Numbered from the stretch's first letter, positions 1 to 7,485 are shown. The stretch: 14,234 bases of DNA from Gallispira sp964526435 (GCA_964526435.1 CAZGIC010000055.1:1-14234), one strand, 5' to 3'. Notes: generated by a model not told the origin, from the sequence alone. Numbers and translations: made by a program.

Positions 1-133
1 AGCGTAACATTTTGCTGACGCAAAAAATTACTCACTTTTTGACAACAACTGCTTCCAAAATAACAAATAAATTTGTTGTTTGGGAAATGTAGTAAAACTA
101 AAGTTTTACTTGATTAGCAGTTGTTATCAAAAA
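1..133. repeat. Structured repeat unit, full copy
   Basis: First copy of a unit that restarts at 134 (period 133). It has four nested inverted repeats. A small hairpin TTTTGC/GCAAAA lies at 10-15 and 20-25. An outer stem pairs 35-53 (CTTTTTGACAACAACTGCT) with 116-134 (AGCAGTTGTTATCAAAAAG) with one wobble. Inside that stem are a TTCC...GGAA palindrome (53-68 with 71-86, imperfect in this copy) and an AGTAAAAC/GTTTTACT hairpin (91-98 with 103-110). The fold implied is a three-way junction. No protein is apparent in it. It could be a non-autonomous mobile element, a structured RNA or a processing site; the sequence does not decide. Confidence 0.75.
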
Positions 134-219
134 GCGCAACATTTTGCTTCGCAAAAAATTACTCACTTTTTGACAACAACTGCTTCCAAAACAACAAATA
201 AATTTGTTGTTTTGGAAAA
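134..219. repeat. Structured repeat unit, truncated copy
   Basis: Second copy of the unit, close to identical to 1-87 but with a TTC instead of a TGAC loop in the small hairpin (TTTTGC 142-147, GCAAAA 151-156). The outer arm CTTTTTGACAACAACTGCT is at 166-184. The TTCC...GGAA palindrome is perfect here: 184-199 pairs with 202-217. The copy stops there; the AGTAAAAC hairpin and the closing outer arm are missing and the leader of the repeat-protein gene begins. A TTGACA -35-like word lies at 170-175, but no good -10 box follows at 16-18 nt. Confidence 0.75.
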
Positions 220-297
220 GGAGGAATGCCAATGATTTAATTATGTCATCTTTATGATGAAAAGCTACAAAAAAATTTTTTAAAAGGAGATGTAAAA
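220..297 (+). promoter_or_regulatory. Leader of the repeat-protein gene, with ribosome site and upstream mini-ORF
   Basis: The ribosome site that fixes the large gene's start is AAAAGGAGA (282-290), 7 nt before ATG 298. A second strong site, AAAAGGAGG (216-224), sits exactly at the end of the repeat and precedes a tiny frame at 226-240 (ATG CCA ATG ATT TAA), whose second ATG at 232 is well spaced. This could be a leader peptide, or the ribosome site of a gene displaced when the cassette arrived. A short TCATC/GATGA hairpin lies near 246-259. I see no convincing promoter. Confidence 0.45.
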
Positions 298-2709
298 ATG
301 ACAAACAAAGTAAAATTGCTGACGGCTTTCTTTGTGTTAAGCTTTGCAATGATGATGGGTGTGACGCCTTTTAGTATTGGCGGGGCAGGAGTTCTGAAAG
401 CAGAAGCTGCAACAATGGGAGCTTTCACTGTGGAAGGAACAGATGACAGTTACAGCTACGCTAATAATATGCTCACAATAAGCGGCAGCGGAACATACAC
501 AATTTCAAATACCGATAGTAATACGGCAACAAGCGATACTATACAGGTGACATCAGAGAATGGTGCAAAAATAATCCTTGCTGGTGTGAACATATCAAGC
601 AGTACCAACTCACCAATTGAGATAGCTAGCACTGCGGGCAAAGTAACAATACAGCTTGTGGGAGAAAACACTTTAACAGCGACAGGGGATGTACATACAG
701 TTTTATCAATATTAACAACAGAAGAAGTAACAATAACAAGTGATGTTGACGATGACAGTAACAATTACGCAGGTTCGCTGACAGTAGTTTCAGACGATAG
801 ATCAGAACTTGGTTATGGAATAGCTATAGGAAGCGAGAGTAATGGTGTTAATATTAATATAACCGGAGGAATAATAAAAGCAGAAGCTGACGGTGATTAC
901 TATGGAGTAGCTATAGGAAGCTACAATGGTGTTGCTAATATTACTATATCAGACGGTACAGTAACAGCCATAGCTAGTGGTGATGCGTATGGAGTAGCTA
1001 TAGGAAGCTTTGAGAGTACTGCTGCTATAACTATAACAGGAGGCGAAGTAACAGCCACAGCTAATAGCGATAGCTGGGGAGTAGCTATAGGAAGCTTTTA
1101 TGGTGGTGCTTATATTACTATATCAAATGGTAAAGTAACAGCCAAAGCTGATAATGATAATTATGGAGTAGCTATAGGAAGCTTAGAAGATACTGCTACT
1201 ATTACTATAAAGGGAGGCATAGTAGAAGCCGAAGCTAATGATGATGAAAAGGATTTTGAGGGTGCTGGAATTGCTATAGGAAGCTTTTTTGATGCTGCTA
1301 CTATTGATATATCAGACGGTATAGTAATAGCCACAACTGATGGTGATTTTTATGGAGTAGCTATAGGAACCGGCTACCAAGGGGCTGCTACTATAACTAT
1401 AACAGGAGGCGAAGTAACAGCCACAGCTGAGGGTGATACCCAAGGTATAGCTATAGGAAGCTATGAAGGTGTTACTGATATTACTATAAATGGAGGCACA
1501 GTAGAAGCCGAAGCTAATGGTAGGGGTATTGTAGATGAAAATTTTAGTTATGGAATTGCTATAGGAAGCTTCTATAGTACTGCTAATATTACTATATTAG
1601 ACGGTAAAGTAACAGCCAAAGCTGATGGTGGTTACTATGGAGTAGCTATAGGAAGCTACATAACTACTGCTACTATTGATATAAAAGGAGGAGAAGTAAC
1701 AGCTGAAGCTAATGGTAGGAGTTCTTACGCTGGAGGATATGGAGTAGCTATAGGAAGCTACAACGGTGCTGCTACTATTAATATAACAAATGGTAAAGTA
1801 GAAGCCACAGTTGATGGCGATGTTCATGGTTTAGCTATAGGAAGCCACTCAAGTACTGCTACTATTACTATATCAGACGGTACAGTAACAGCCACAGCTG
1901 GGGAAAATGACTATGGCAATAACTATGGAGTAGCTATAGGAAGCGACACAGGTACTGCTTATATTACTATAAAAGGAGGAACAGTAACAGCTACAGCTAT
2001 GGGCGATATCCATGGTTTAGCTATAGGAAGCCACTCAAGTACTGCTACTATTATTATAGAGGGAGGCACAGTAACAGCCACAGCTGATGGCAATACCCAT
2101 GGAACAGCTATAGGAACCGACGAGGGTACTGCGACTATTACTATAACAGGAGGAACAATAACAGCCGAAGCTGTTGATGATACAGATTCCGGAATTGCTA
2201 TAGCGGGCAATCTCGTGTATATTGACCCTGCTATGGGCACTGCCTTAGATGTAAAGTACAGTAAAGACGGCGAAGATACATTGTATGTATTTAAAACAGA
2301 TGTAACGAATAAAGTAGTTGACGGAACCTATTTCTACAGCAATTACGGTGGTGAAGTAATACATGATGATACCAATGTAAGCATTAGTCAATCCGGTGAT
2401 GGCACTTATAATGTTGTTGTAAGTGAATACGGAGGAGAATACGATGCAAGGTATCTTGAAAGCGTCATAGTGCTTATAAATGCCTATGATGATTATGCTG
2501 TTGAAAATTATGAGATTAAGAATTATCATGAATACACTAAGGACATCGAAAATGATTCAATTGTATTCCCTGTTACAATTGATAAAGTAGGTAATAACGA
2601 AGCAATATGTGTACTGGTTAAGACATATGAGCATATGGATGCTGAAAATAAAAATGGTAGTATTATTTATTACCTGAGTGATGTATTGGATGGAGGTACT
2701 GCGGCATGA
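298..2709 (+). CDS. Secreted beta-solenoid repeat protein, Cthe_2159-like N-terminal part
   Basis: 803 residues. The start is set by AAAAGGAGA 7 nt upstream. Residues 1-38 are a signal peptide (NKVK, a hydrophobic core, cleavage near KAEA/AT), so the protein is exported; there is no LPXTG or other sorting signal at the C-terminus. Residues 40-170 (YTIS, NITL-like and TIQLVGENTLTATG strands) resemble the carbohydrate-binding, right-handed beta-helix family typified by Cthe_2159. Residues 173-637 are about 15 imperfect 29-residue repeats, consensus YGVAIGS-x5-ATITI-xGG-xVTATA-xGD, followed by a last partial GIAIAGN. Residues 638-803 are a non-repeat acidic domain, sequence not recognised. The likely role is surface or extracellular glycan binding or adhesion; this is inference from the fold. 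Its stop codon overlaps the start of the 56-residue gene, so the two are probably translated together. Confidence 0.8.
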   Translation: MTNKVKLLTAFFVLSFAMMMGVTPFSIGGAGVLKAEAATMGAFTVEGTDDSYSYANNMLTISGSGTYTISNTDSNTATSDTIQVTSENGAKIILAGVNISSSTNSPIEIASTAGKVTIQLVGENTLTATGDVHTVLSILTTEEVTITSDVDDDSNNYAGSLTVVSDDRSELGYGIAIGSESNGVNINITGGIIKAEADGDYYGVAIGSYNGVANITISDGTVTAIASGDAYGVAIGSFESTAAITITGGEVTATANSDSWGVAIGSFYGGAYITISNGKVTAKADNDNYGVAIGSLEDTATITIKGGIVEAEANDDEKDFEGAGIAIGSFFDAATIDISDGIVIATTDGDFYGVAIGTGYQGAATITITGGEVTATAEGDTQGIAIGSYEGVTDITINGGTVEAEANGRGIVDENFSYGIAIGSFYSTANITILDGKVTAKADGGYYGVAIGSYITTATIDIKGGEVTAEANGRSSYAGGYGVAIGSYNGAATINITNGKVEATVDGDVHGLAIGSHSSTATITISDGTVTATAGENDYGNNYGVAIGSDTGTAYITIKGGTVTATAMGDIHGLAIGSHSSTATIIIEGGTVTATADGNTHGTAIGTDEGTATITITGGTITAEAVDDTDSGIAIAGNLVYIDPAMGTALDVKYSKDGEDTLYVFKTDVTNKVVDGTYFYSNYGGEVIHDDTNVSISQSGDGTYNVVVSEYGGEYDARYLESVIVLINAYDDYAVENYEIKNYHEYTKDIENDSIVFPVTIDKVGNNEAICVLVKTYEHMDAENKNGSIIYYLSDVLDGGTAA
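814..2209 (+). repeat. Tandem 87-bp coding repeats within the solenoid gene
   Basis: About 15 units of a basic 87 bp, some lengthened by in-frame inserts of 4 to 7 codons (for example EKDFEG near 1248, RGIVDENFS near 1521 and RSSYAGG near 1714). The best conserved word is GGAGTAGCTATAGGAAGC, coding for GVAIGS, which recurs nearly unchanged. In the first six units the turn motif alternates between GG and D/NG, which suggests growth by duplication of a two-repeat unit; later units lose this order. Such an array can change its copy number by recombination without breaking the frame. Confidence 0.9.
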
Positions 2710-2876
2710 GTAAGAATAAATATTTGAAACCTGAAATTGAAATAGTTGGGTTTAATAACAAGGATAATAATATGAGTCCGACATATCTTTTATCAGGGAA
2801 TTATGACAAGAACAGTATAGATTACAACGCTGGTACTAATAGTATTATCAGAGGAAGCGGAGTACTGCATTACTAG
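2706..2876 (+). CDS. Small 56-residue peptide with KPEIEIVGF N-terminus, function unknown
   Basis: The ATG lies inside the last codons of the solenoid gene (ATGA, 4-nt overlap), so translation is probably coupled; the only nearby ribosome-site-like sequence is GGATGGAGG at 2689-2697, inside the upstream gene and 8 nt before the ATG. The peptide begins MSKNKYLKPEIEIVGFNNKD and ends IIRGSGVLHY. It has no Cys, no signal peptide and no membrane segment. A short N-terminus of the form K-x-Y-x-K-P-x-(I/V)-E-x-x-x-F followed by a Ser/Gly-containing tail is, as far as I know, common in small uncharacterised proteins of gut Clostridia. By its form it could be a precursor peptide, but no modifying enzyme or transporter gene is seen nearby. 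The ordinary codons, coupling and motif argue that it is real. Confidence 0.65.
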   Translation: MSKNKYLKPEIEIVGFNNKDNNMSPTYLLSGNYDKNSIDYNAGTNSIIRGSGVLHY

Positions 2877-2925
2877 AGTAATATTTAACTGAGCTGATAA
2901 TTTAATATTTGAGGGATAATAAAAC

Positions 2926-2958
2926 AGATCCCCCGATGCAGTAAGTATCGGGGGATCT
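2926..2958 (+). terminator. GC-rich hairpin terminator after the cassette
   Basis: A perfect 12-bp stem pairs 2926-2937 (AGATCCCCCGAT) with 2947-2958, around a 9-nt loop. It lies 49 nt after the stop codon of the peptide gene. On the + strand the 3' side is only mildly U-rich (TTCGTGT). On the - strand the stem is followed by TGTTTTATTA, so it may also serve as a second stop for mfd. Confidence 0.65.
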
Positions 2959-2964
2959 TCGTGT

Positions 2965-3016
2965 CTGACAAAAACTGCTTCCAAAACAACAAATACAATT
3001 TGTTGTTTTGGAAGCA
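2965..3016 (-). terminator. Third copy of the repeat palindrome, serving as mfd terminator
   Basis: TGCTTCCAAAACAACAAAT (2976-2994) pairs perfectly with 2998-3016 around a 3-nt loop, a 19-bp stem. Read on the - strand the stem is followed at once by GTTTTTG, the form of an intrinsic terminator 73 nt after the mfd stop. The core and its left flank (TGACAAAAACTGCTTCC) match the repeat copies at 41-56 and 172-187, so this is a member of the same family. The region 3017-3088 holds only a short GTTTA/TAAAC inverted repeat (3023-3035). Confidence 0.75.
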
Positions 3017-3088
3017 ATATGGGAGTTTACGATAAACGACCACACTGAATATTGCAGAATCTTTTTTAGTTTTTTTTATCAGATTTTA

Positions 3089-6000
3089 CTAAAGAGATAT
3101 TGCCTTTATAAAGTTTTTTGTTTCGTCAAGTACATGCTTTTCGTCTTTTAGTGTATAGGTTATATAGGGGTCTCCGCCCGTAGATGTAAAGAGTATTCTG
3201 CCCCTGCTTTCGGAAATAAGTTTCATAAGCTTTTCTCCTGATACATTGGCGTCTTTTCTGAAGTAAATAAGGACTTTGTTTTTTATCTGCTTTACATTTA
3301 CGGCACCTATTTTATGTGCCATTGCTTTGATATAGGCAACATCAATAAGGTTATTTACTGCACGGGGAATGTTACCGTATCTGTCCTCAAGCTCTTCCTG
3401 AACATCATAATAGTCTTCAAGTCCTGATATTAATGAAATTTTCTTATACATTTCAAGTTTTTGTTCTTCACTTGAAATATAGGAAGGCGGTATGAAAGCA
3501 TTGAGTTTAATATCTATAAGGGTTTCAAACTCAGTTACTACAGGTTCGCCCTTTAATTCCATTACAGCTTCATTTAAAAGTTTGCAGTAAAGCTCATATC
3601 CTACAGAATCCATATGACCGTGCTGTTCTGCACCAAGGAGGTTGCCTGCTCCTCTTATTTCAAGGTCCTTCATGGCAACTCTGAAACCTGAACCGAATTC
3701 GGTAAATTCCTTTATTGTCTGAAGACGTTTTTCGGCATCTGTGTTTAAAACCTTATCTCTGGCATACATAAGATAGGCGTAGCTTGTTCTTGTGGAACGT
3801 CCTACACGGCCTCTTAACTGATAGAGCTGGCTTAAGCCCATTTTGTCTGCATCGGAAATAATGATTGTGTTTACATTGGGAATGTCAAGTCCTGTTTCAA
3901 TAATTGTGGTACAGACAAGAACGTCAATTTCGCCGTCCATAAAGTCCAGCATAATATCTTCAAGTTCTCTTTGTCCCATTTGTCCGTGGGCAAAGGCAAA
4001 GCGTGCTTCGGGAACAAGTTCCTGAAGTTTTGCTGTGACTTCGGATATATTTGTAACTCTGTTGTAAAGGTAATAAACCTGTCCGTTTCTTGCAAGTTCT
4101 CTGTGTATTGCATCTTTTATACATTCAGGGTCATAGTCCAGAACATAGGTTTGTATAGGAATTCTGTCTTCGGGAGGTTCTGTAAGAACACTCATATCCC
4201 TTATTCCTGTCATACTCATATGAAGGGTTCTGGGAATGGGAGTAGCTGAGAGCGTAAGTACATTTACATTTTTTCTCAGTTCCTTTAATCTATCTTTATG
4301 CTTTACACCGAATCTCTGCTCCTCGTCTACTATAACAAGTCCCAGATCTTTAAACTTCATATCATTGCTTAATATTCTGTGAGTGCCTATAACAATATCT
4401 GTTTTACCCTTTGAAAGGTTTTCTATTGTTTCCTTTTGCTGTTTAGCCGTTCTGAAGCGTGACATCACTTCAATATTGACAGGGTAATTTTCCATACGAT
4501 GAACAAAAGTCATATAGTGCTGACGGGCAAGTATTGTTGTAGGCACAAGATATGCTACCTGCTTATTATCCTGCACTGTTTTAAAAGCTGCTCTTATTGC
4601 AACTTCTGTCTTGCCGAAACCTACATCTCCGCACAGAAGTCTGTCCATAACCCTGCCTTCTTCCATATCTTCCTTTATTTCTGATATGGCGGTGAGCTGG
4701 TCATCGGTTTCTTCATATTCAAATTCTTCTTCAAATTCTCTTTGCCAAAGAGTATCGGGGGAGTATTTAAAACCATGTACTTTTTGTCTTTCGGCATAAA
4801 GGTCTACAAGTTCTTTGGCAGAAATATAAGCTGCCTGTTTTGCCTTTGCTTTTGCTTTTGTCCAGCTTGAACTTCCAAGACTGTTCAGCTTTGGCTTTGT
4901 CATTTCTCCGCCGATATATTTCTGAACCATATCCATTTGATTTATGGAAACATAGAGAACGTCTTTATTTGCATAGCCTATTTTTATAAAGTCTTTGCTT
5001 ACACCGTCTGTTATAATCTGCTCTATTCCACGGAATATGCCTATACCGTGATTTTCGTGAACAACGTAATCACCTACTTTAAGGTCAGATATATTTTGAA
5101 TTGCAGTGCCGTTGTTATTTTTCTTTCGGTTTTTTCTTTTGTTTTTTCTGTTTTCATTAAATGCGTCTTTTTCGGAAACAAGGGCAAATTTCTCATTGAT
5201 GTATTCAAAACCGTGAGAAAGGCTTCCTCTTGTAATGTAAACAATACCTTTTTCAAGGTGAGCATTTTCTATATTTTCAAGATAGACTGATTTTATATTC
5301 CTTTCCTGAAGTTCGGTAAACATTCGCTCACAGTGAGTATGACCGCCTGCAAGGAATATTATTTTATAATCTTTTTGAGCCAGGTAATTTAAATCTTCAG
5401 AAATAAGATCCATATTGTTTTTAACAAGGGCAGCAGCTTTTACCTGAAAATCCACAAGTTCTTTTGGCTTGTAGTCCTTAAGTGTTGTCATAAGACCGGT
5501 CATAAGGACAGAAGTACCTTTCTGAACCGATGAAATTATATCGTCATAGGTGTATATCATTTTAAGCTGACCGGGAAGCATTGAACCCTTGTCAATTCTG
5601 CTTTCAATACTGTTTACAAACTCCTTGGTAATAAATTCGCAGTGTTCTGATATTCTGTTTGGCTCATCTGCAAATATAAGGGGAGAGTCAAAATAATCTA
5701 TAAGTGAGTATGTGTTTTCATAAAAATAAGTAACATATTTTTCAACACCACTGAAACTTCGCATTGTTTTAAGCTTTTCTGTTGCTTCTTCAACTGAAAT
5801 TTTAAGCTGGTCTGAGGGATTTTTAATGGATTTAAGTTCTGACTGAATGTTTCTGACTGCCTTCTCTACATCCTCGTTGTGGTATACCAGTTCCCTCATG
5901 GGATATATTCTGATACTGTTTGTGTTTTCAACGGAACGCTGAGATACTGTGTCAAGTATTCTTATGGAGTCTACTTCATCGTCCCAGAGTTCAATTCTTA

Positions 6001-6571
6001 CAGGGTGGTCACTTACAGAGGAATATATGTCAATTATGCCTCCACGCATAGCAAACTGTCCCTGTCCTTCAACCATATCACAGCGTTCGTATCCCATAAG
6101 TACAAGGTCATGGCTCATTTTGTTTATGTCAATTCTGTCGCCTACATTGATGTCAAATATAAATTCTTTAAAGACTTCAAGGGGAACAAGCCTGTCAAAA
6201 AGTGCTTCTGCTGAGAGAACAACGGTAACTTTTTCATTGTTTATTATTTTGGATATAATTTCAAAGCGTTGTTTTATAATGTCAAGGCTTTTGACATCAG
6301 CCCAGTAGAAAATAACATCTTTTGAGGGGTAGAGCATTACTTTGTCTTTCATAAAAAATTTAAGGTCATTGTAAATTTCTTTTGCCTTAAGTTCTGAATT
6401 TGTTATGATAAGGCTGCTGCGGTCGCTTTCAGAAGCAAGTCCTGATATAAGGTGACATTTCTGCGCGTCAATAACTCCCGATACAAGTATGGGAGTTTTG
6501 TTTTCTGAAATATAATTTTTTAGTTTGATGAAGTTTTTATTTTCCTTAAAAAAATCATAAAATATGTTCAT
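3089..6571 (-). CDS. mfd: Transcription-repair coupling factor Mfd
   Basis: Mfd is an ATP-driven DNA translocase that removes RNA polymerase stalled at lesions and recruits UvrA. The 1160-residue length is usual. The N-terminal UvrB-like part precedes the polymerase-interacting CarD-like domain (GDYVVHENHG, 500-509). The superfamily 2 motor has Walker A GDVGFGKTE (648-656), DEEQ (749-752), SATPIPRTLHM just after, and motif VI QLRGRVGRS (918-926). The C-terminal TRCF domain (about 1010-1110) is present, so the protein looks intact. A lysine/asparagine-rich stretch (about 472-487, KNKRKNRKK) lies between the UvrB-like part and the CarD-like domain and is coded by long A runs. The ATG start is 1 nt after the pth stop, as in the pth-mfd operon common in Firmicutes. 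No promoter of its own is seen. Confidence 0.97.
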   Translation of the reverse strand: MNIFYDFFKENKNFIKLKNYISENKTPILVSGVIDAQKCHLISGLASESDRSSLIITNSELKAKEIYNDLKFFMKDKVMLYPSKDVIFYWADVKSLDIIKQRFEIISKIINNEKVTVVLSAEALFDRLVPLEVFKEFIFDINVGDRIDINKMSHDLVLMGYERCDMVEGQGQFAMRGGIIDIYSSVSDHPVRIELWDDEVDSIRILDTVSQRSVENTNSIRIYPMRELVYHNEDVEKAVRNIQSELKSIKNPSDQLKISVEEATEKLKTMRSFSGVEKYVTYFYENTYSLIDYFDSPLIFADEPNRISEHCEFITKEFVNSIESRIDKGSMLPGQLKMIYTYDDIISSVQKGTSVLMTGLMTTLKDYKPKELVDFQVKAAALVKNNMDLISEDLNYLAQKDYKIIFLAGGHTHCERMFTELQERNIKSVYLENIENAHLEKGIVYITRGSLSHGFEYINEKFALVSEKDAFNENRKNKRKNRKKNNNGTAIQNISDLKVGDYVVHENHGIGIFRGIEQIITDGVSKDFIKIGYANKDVLYVSINQMDMVQKYIGGEMTKPKLNSLGSSSWTKAKAKAKQAAYISAKELVDLYAERQKVHGFKYSPDTLWQREFEEEFEYEETDDQLTAISEIKEDMEEGRVMDRLLCGDVGFGKTEVAIRAAFKTVQDNKQVAYLVPTTILARQHYMTFVHRMENYPVNIEVMSRFRTAKQQKETIENLSKGKTDIVIGTHRILSNDMKFKDLGLVIVDEEQRFGVKHKDRLKELRKNVNVLTLSATPIPRTLHMSMTGIRDMSVLTEPPEDRIPIQTYVLDYDPECIKDAIHRELARNGQVYYLYNRVTNISEVTAKLQELVPEARFAFAHGQMGQRELEDIMLDFMDGEIDVLVCTTIIETGLDIPNVNTIIISDADKMGLSQLYQLRGRVGRSTRTSYAYLMYARDKVLNTDAEKRLQTIKEFTEFGSGFRVAMKDLEIRGAGNLLGAEQHGHMDSVGYELYCKLLNEAVMELKGEPVVTEFETLIDIKLNAFIPPSYISSEEQKLEMYKKISLISGLEDYYDVQEELEDRYGNIPRAVNNLIDVAYIKAMAHKIGAVNVKQIKNKVLIYFRKDANVSGEKLMKLISESRGRILFTSTGGDPYITYTLKDEKHVLDETKNFIKAISL

Positions 6572-6572
6572 T

Positions 6573-7151
6573 TTAATTGCCTATTCCTTTTTTGTTATAG
6601 GTATTCATTGCCTGTTGTGTGCTGCCGTCTTTTATTATCATTGCAACGGCATCTCCTGCATCTGTAATACCCTTTATTATATCTGTATTTTCTTCCTCTG
6701 TAAATTTGCTTAAAACATATTTTGCAAGGTCCCACTGTGGGGGCTTTTCGCCGACGCCTACTCTTACTCTTGTAAAGTTGTCATAGCCAAGCTGATAAAT
6801 AATATTTCTTAAGCCTTTTTGTCCCCCGTCGCTTCCTTTTGCACGTATTCTTATGGAACCTACGGGAAGATTGATGTCATCGCACACAACGATTATATCT
6901 TCCGGCTGAAGCTTATAGAAATTTACAAATTCTCTTACGCTTTCACCGCTTAAGTTCATATATGTGAGGGGTTCTATAAGGAGGACTTTTTCAAAACCTA
7001 TTCTGCCTTCCCCTATGAGAGCCTTATATTTTTCTTTGTTCATATCAATATTATAGTCACAGGCAAGCTTATTTATGACTTCAAAGCCAACATTATGCCT
7101 TGTCCATTTGTAATCTCTGCCCGGATTACCCAAACCTATTATTGCTTTCAT
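6573..7151 (-). CDS. pth: Peptidyl-tRNA hydrolase Pth
   Basis: Cytoplasmic enzyme that releases tRNA from peptidyl-tRNAs dropped by the ribosome. I place the start at ATG 7151, giving 192 residues and the typical N-terminus MKAIIGLGNPG; a ribosome site AAGGAAG lies 9 nt upstream. The longer reading from a GTG at 7160 would put the ribosome site directly against the start and adds three unlikely residues. Visible active-site residues are N9 (GLGNPG), catalytic H19 (RHNVG), N66 (TYMNLSG) and D91 (CDDINLPVG). The loop GGQKGL has Lys where the E. coli enzyme has Asn114, a variation also seen in other family members. It is the first gene of the pth-mfd operon. Confidence 0.95.
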   Translation of the reverse strand: MKAIIGLGNPGRDYKWTRHNVGFEVINKLACDYNIDMNKEKYKALIGEGRIGFEKVLLIEPLTYMNLSGESVREFVNFYKLQPEDIIVVCDDINLPVGSIRIRAKGSDGGQKGLRNIIYQLGYDNFTRVRVGVGEKPPQWDLAKYVLSKFTEEENTDIIKGITDAGDAVAMIIKDGSTQQAMNTYNKKGIGN

Positions 7152-7289
7152 ATATATCACTTCCTTAATTAATAATTTAATATTGTCAAGAACTATACAT
7201 TATTTTGTGTTAAAGACCTGAATTACATCTGTTAATAACTGTTTACTGGAATTCAGGAGGGACTGACTGAAATATCAGTTTATTGCAAT
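7152..7289 (-). promoter_or_regulatory. Long leader of the pth-mfd operon with inverted repeats
   Basis: From the expected transcript start near 7289 to the pth start is about 138 nt. The leader has two inverted repeats: ACTGA/TCAGT at 7266-7270 and 7275-7279, and CCTGAATT/AATTCAGG at 7217-7224 and 7250-7257, the latter enclosing a small GTTA/TAAC palindrome. No known riboswitch class was recognised, and there is no U-tract typical of an attenuator. Confidence 0.35.
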
Positions 7290-7295
7290 ATAAAG

Positions 7296-7324
7296 AGTAT
7301 AACACAAAATTTAACAATTTACAA
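7296..7324 (-). promoter_or_regulatory. Promoter for pth-mfd
   Basis: On the - strand: TTGTAA (-35, 7319-7324), 17-nt spacer, TATACT (-10, 7296-7301), with an extended TGT directly before the -10. The direction and spacing fit a sigma-A-type promoter for pth-mfd. Confidence 0.6.
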
Positions 7325-7485
7325 AATCAATCTTTTAATATTTAATGACAATTTATAAAAATTGTAGATTTTTTTTAAAATTATGGTAAAATTATATTTA
7401 GTGTGTTATTTAACTGTATTTATTATGTGTGCGAAAAAAGACGTAATTTGCATAAAAATTTGTTAAACAATAAATTTTAAAAGTA

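Noticed and set aside
39..67. TTGACA in the repeat as an outward-reading promoter
   Set aside because: The words at the right distance (AACAAA) are poor -10 boxes in both copies.
1..219. CRISPR array or attC-type integron sites
   Set aside because: Repeats are long, internally structured and directly adjoining without regular unique spacers; no cas genes or integrase are present, and the expected integron core sites were not seen.
98..349. Open frame of 83 codons on the - strand over the upstream repeat
   Set aside because: It reads through the palindromic repeat and into the signal-peptide region of the real gene; no ribosome site and no family resemblance.
814..2209. YadA-type trimeric autotransporter head, suggested by GVAIGS motifs
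   Set aside because: YadA head units are about 14 residues and come with a stalk and outer-membrane anchor. Here units are 29 residues with TITI-GG-VTATA strands in a Gram-positive protein without an anchor.
1597..2240. Antisense open frames opposite the solenoid repeats
   Set aside because: They arise from the periodic coding sequence (Ser/Tyr- or Val/Pro-rich translations), have no ribosome sites and look like no known protein.
3843..6308. Several + strand frames of 60 to 119 codons opposite mfd
   Set aside because: Shadows of the mfd coding sequence, whose protein is complete and well conserved.
7152..7160. GTG start for pth adding three residues
   Set aside because: It would leave no space between the AAGGAA ribosome site and the start; ATG 7151 is well spaced and gives the family's typical N-terminus.
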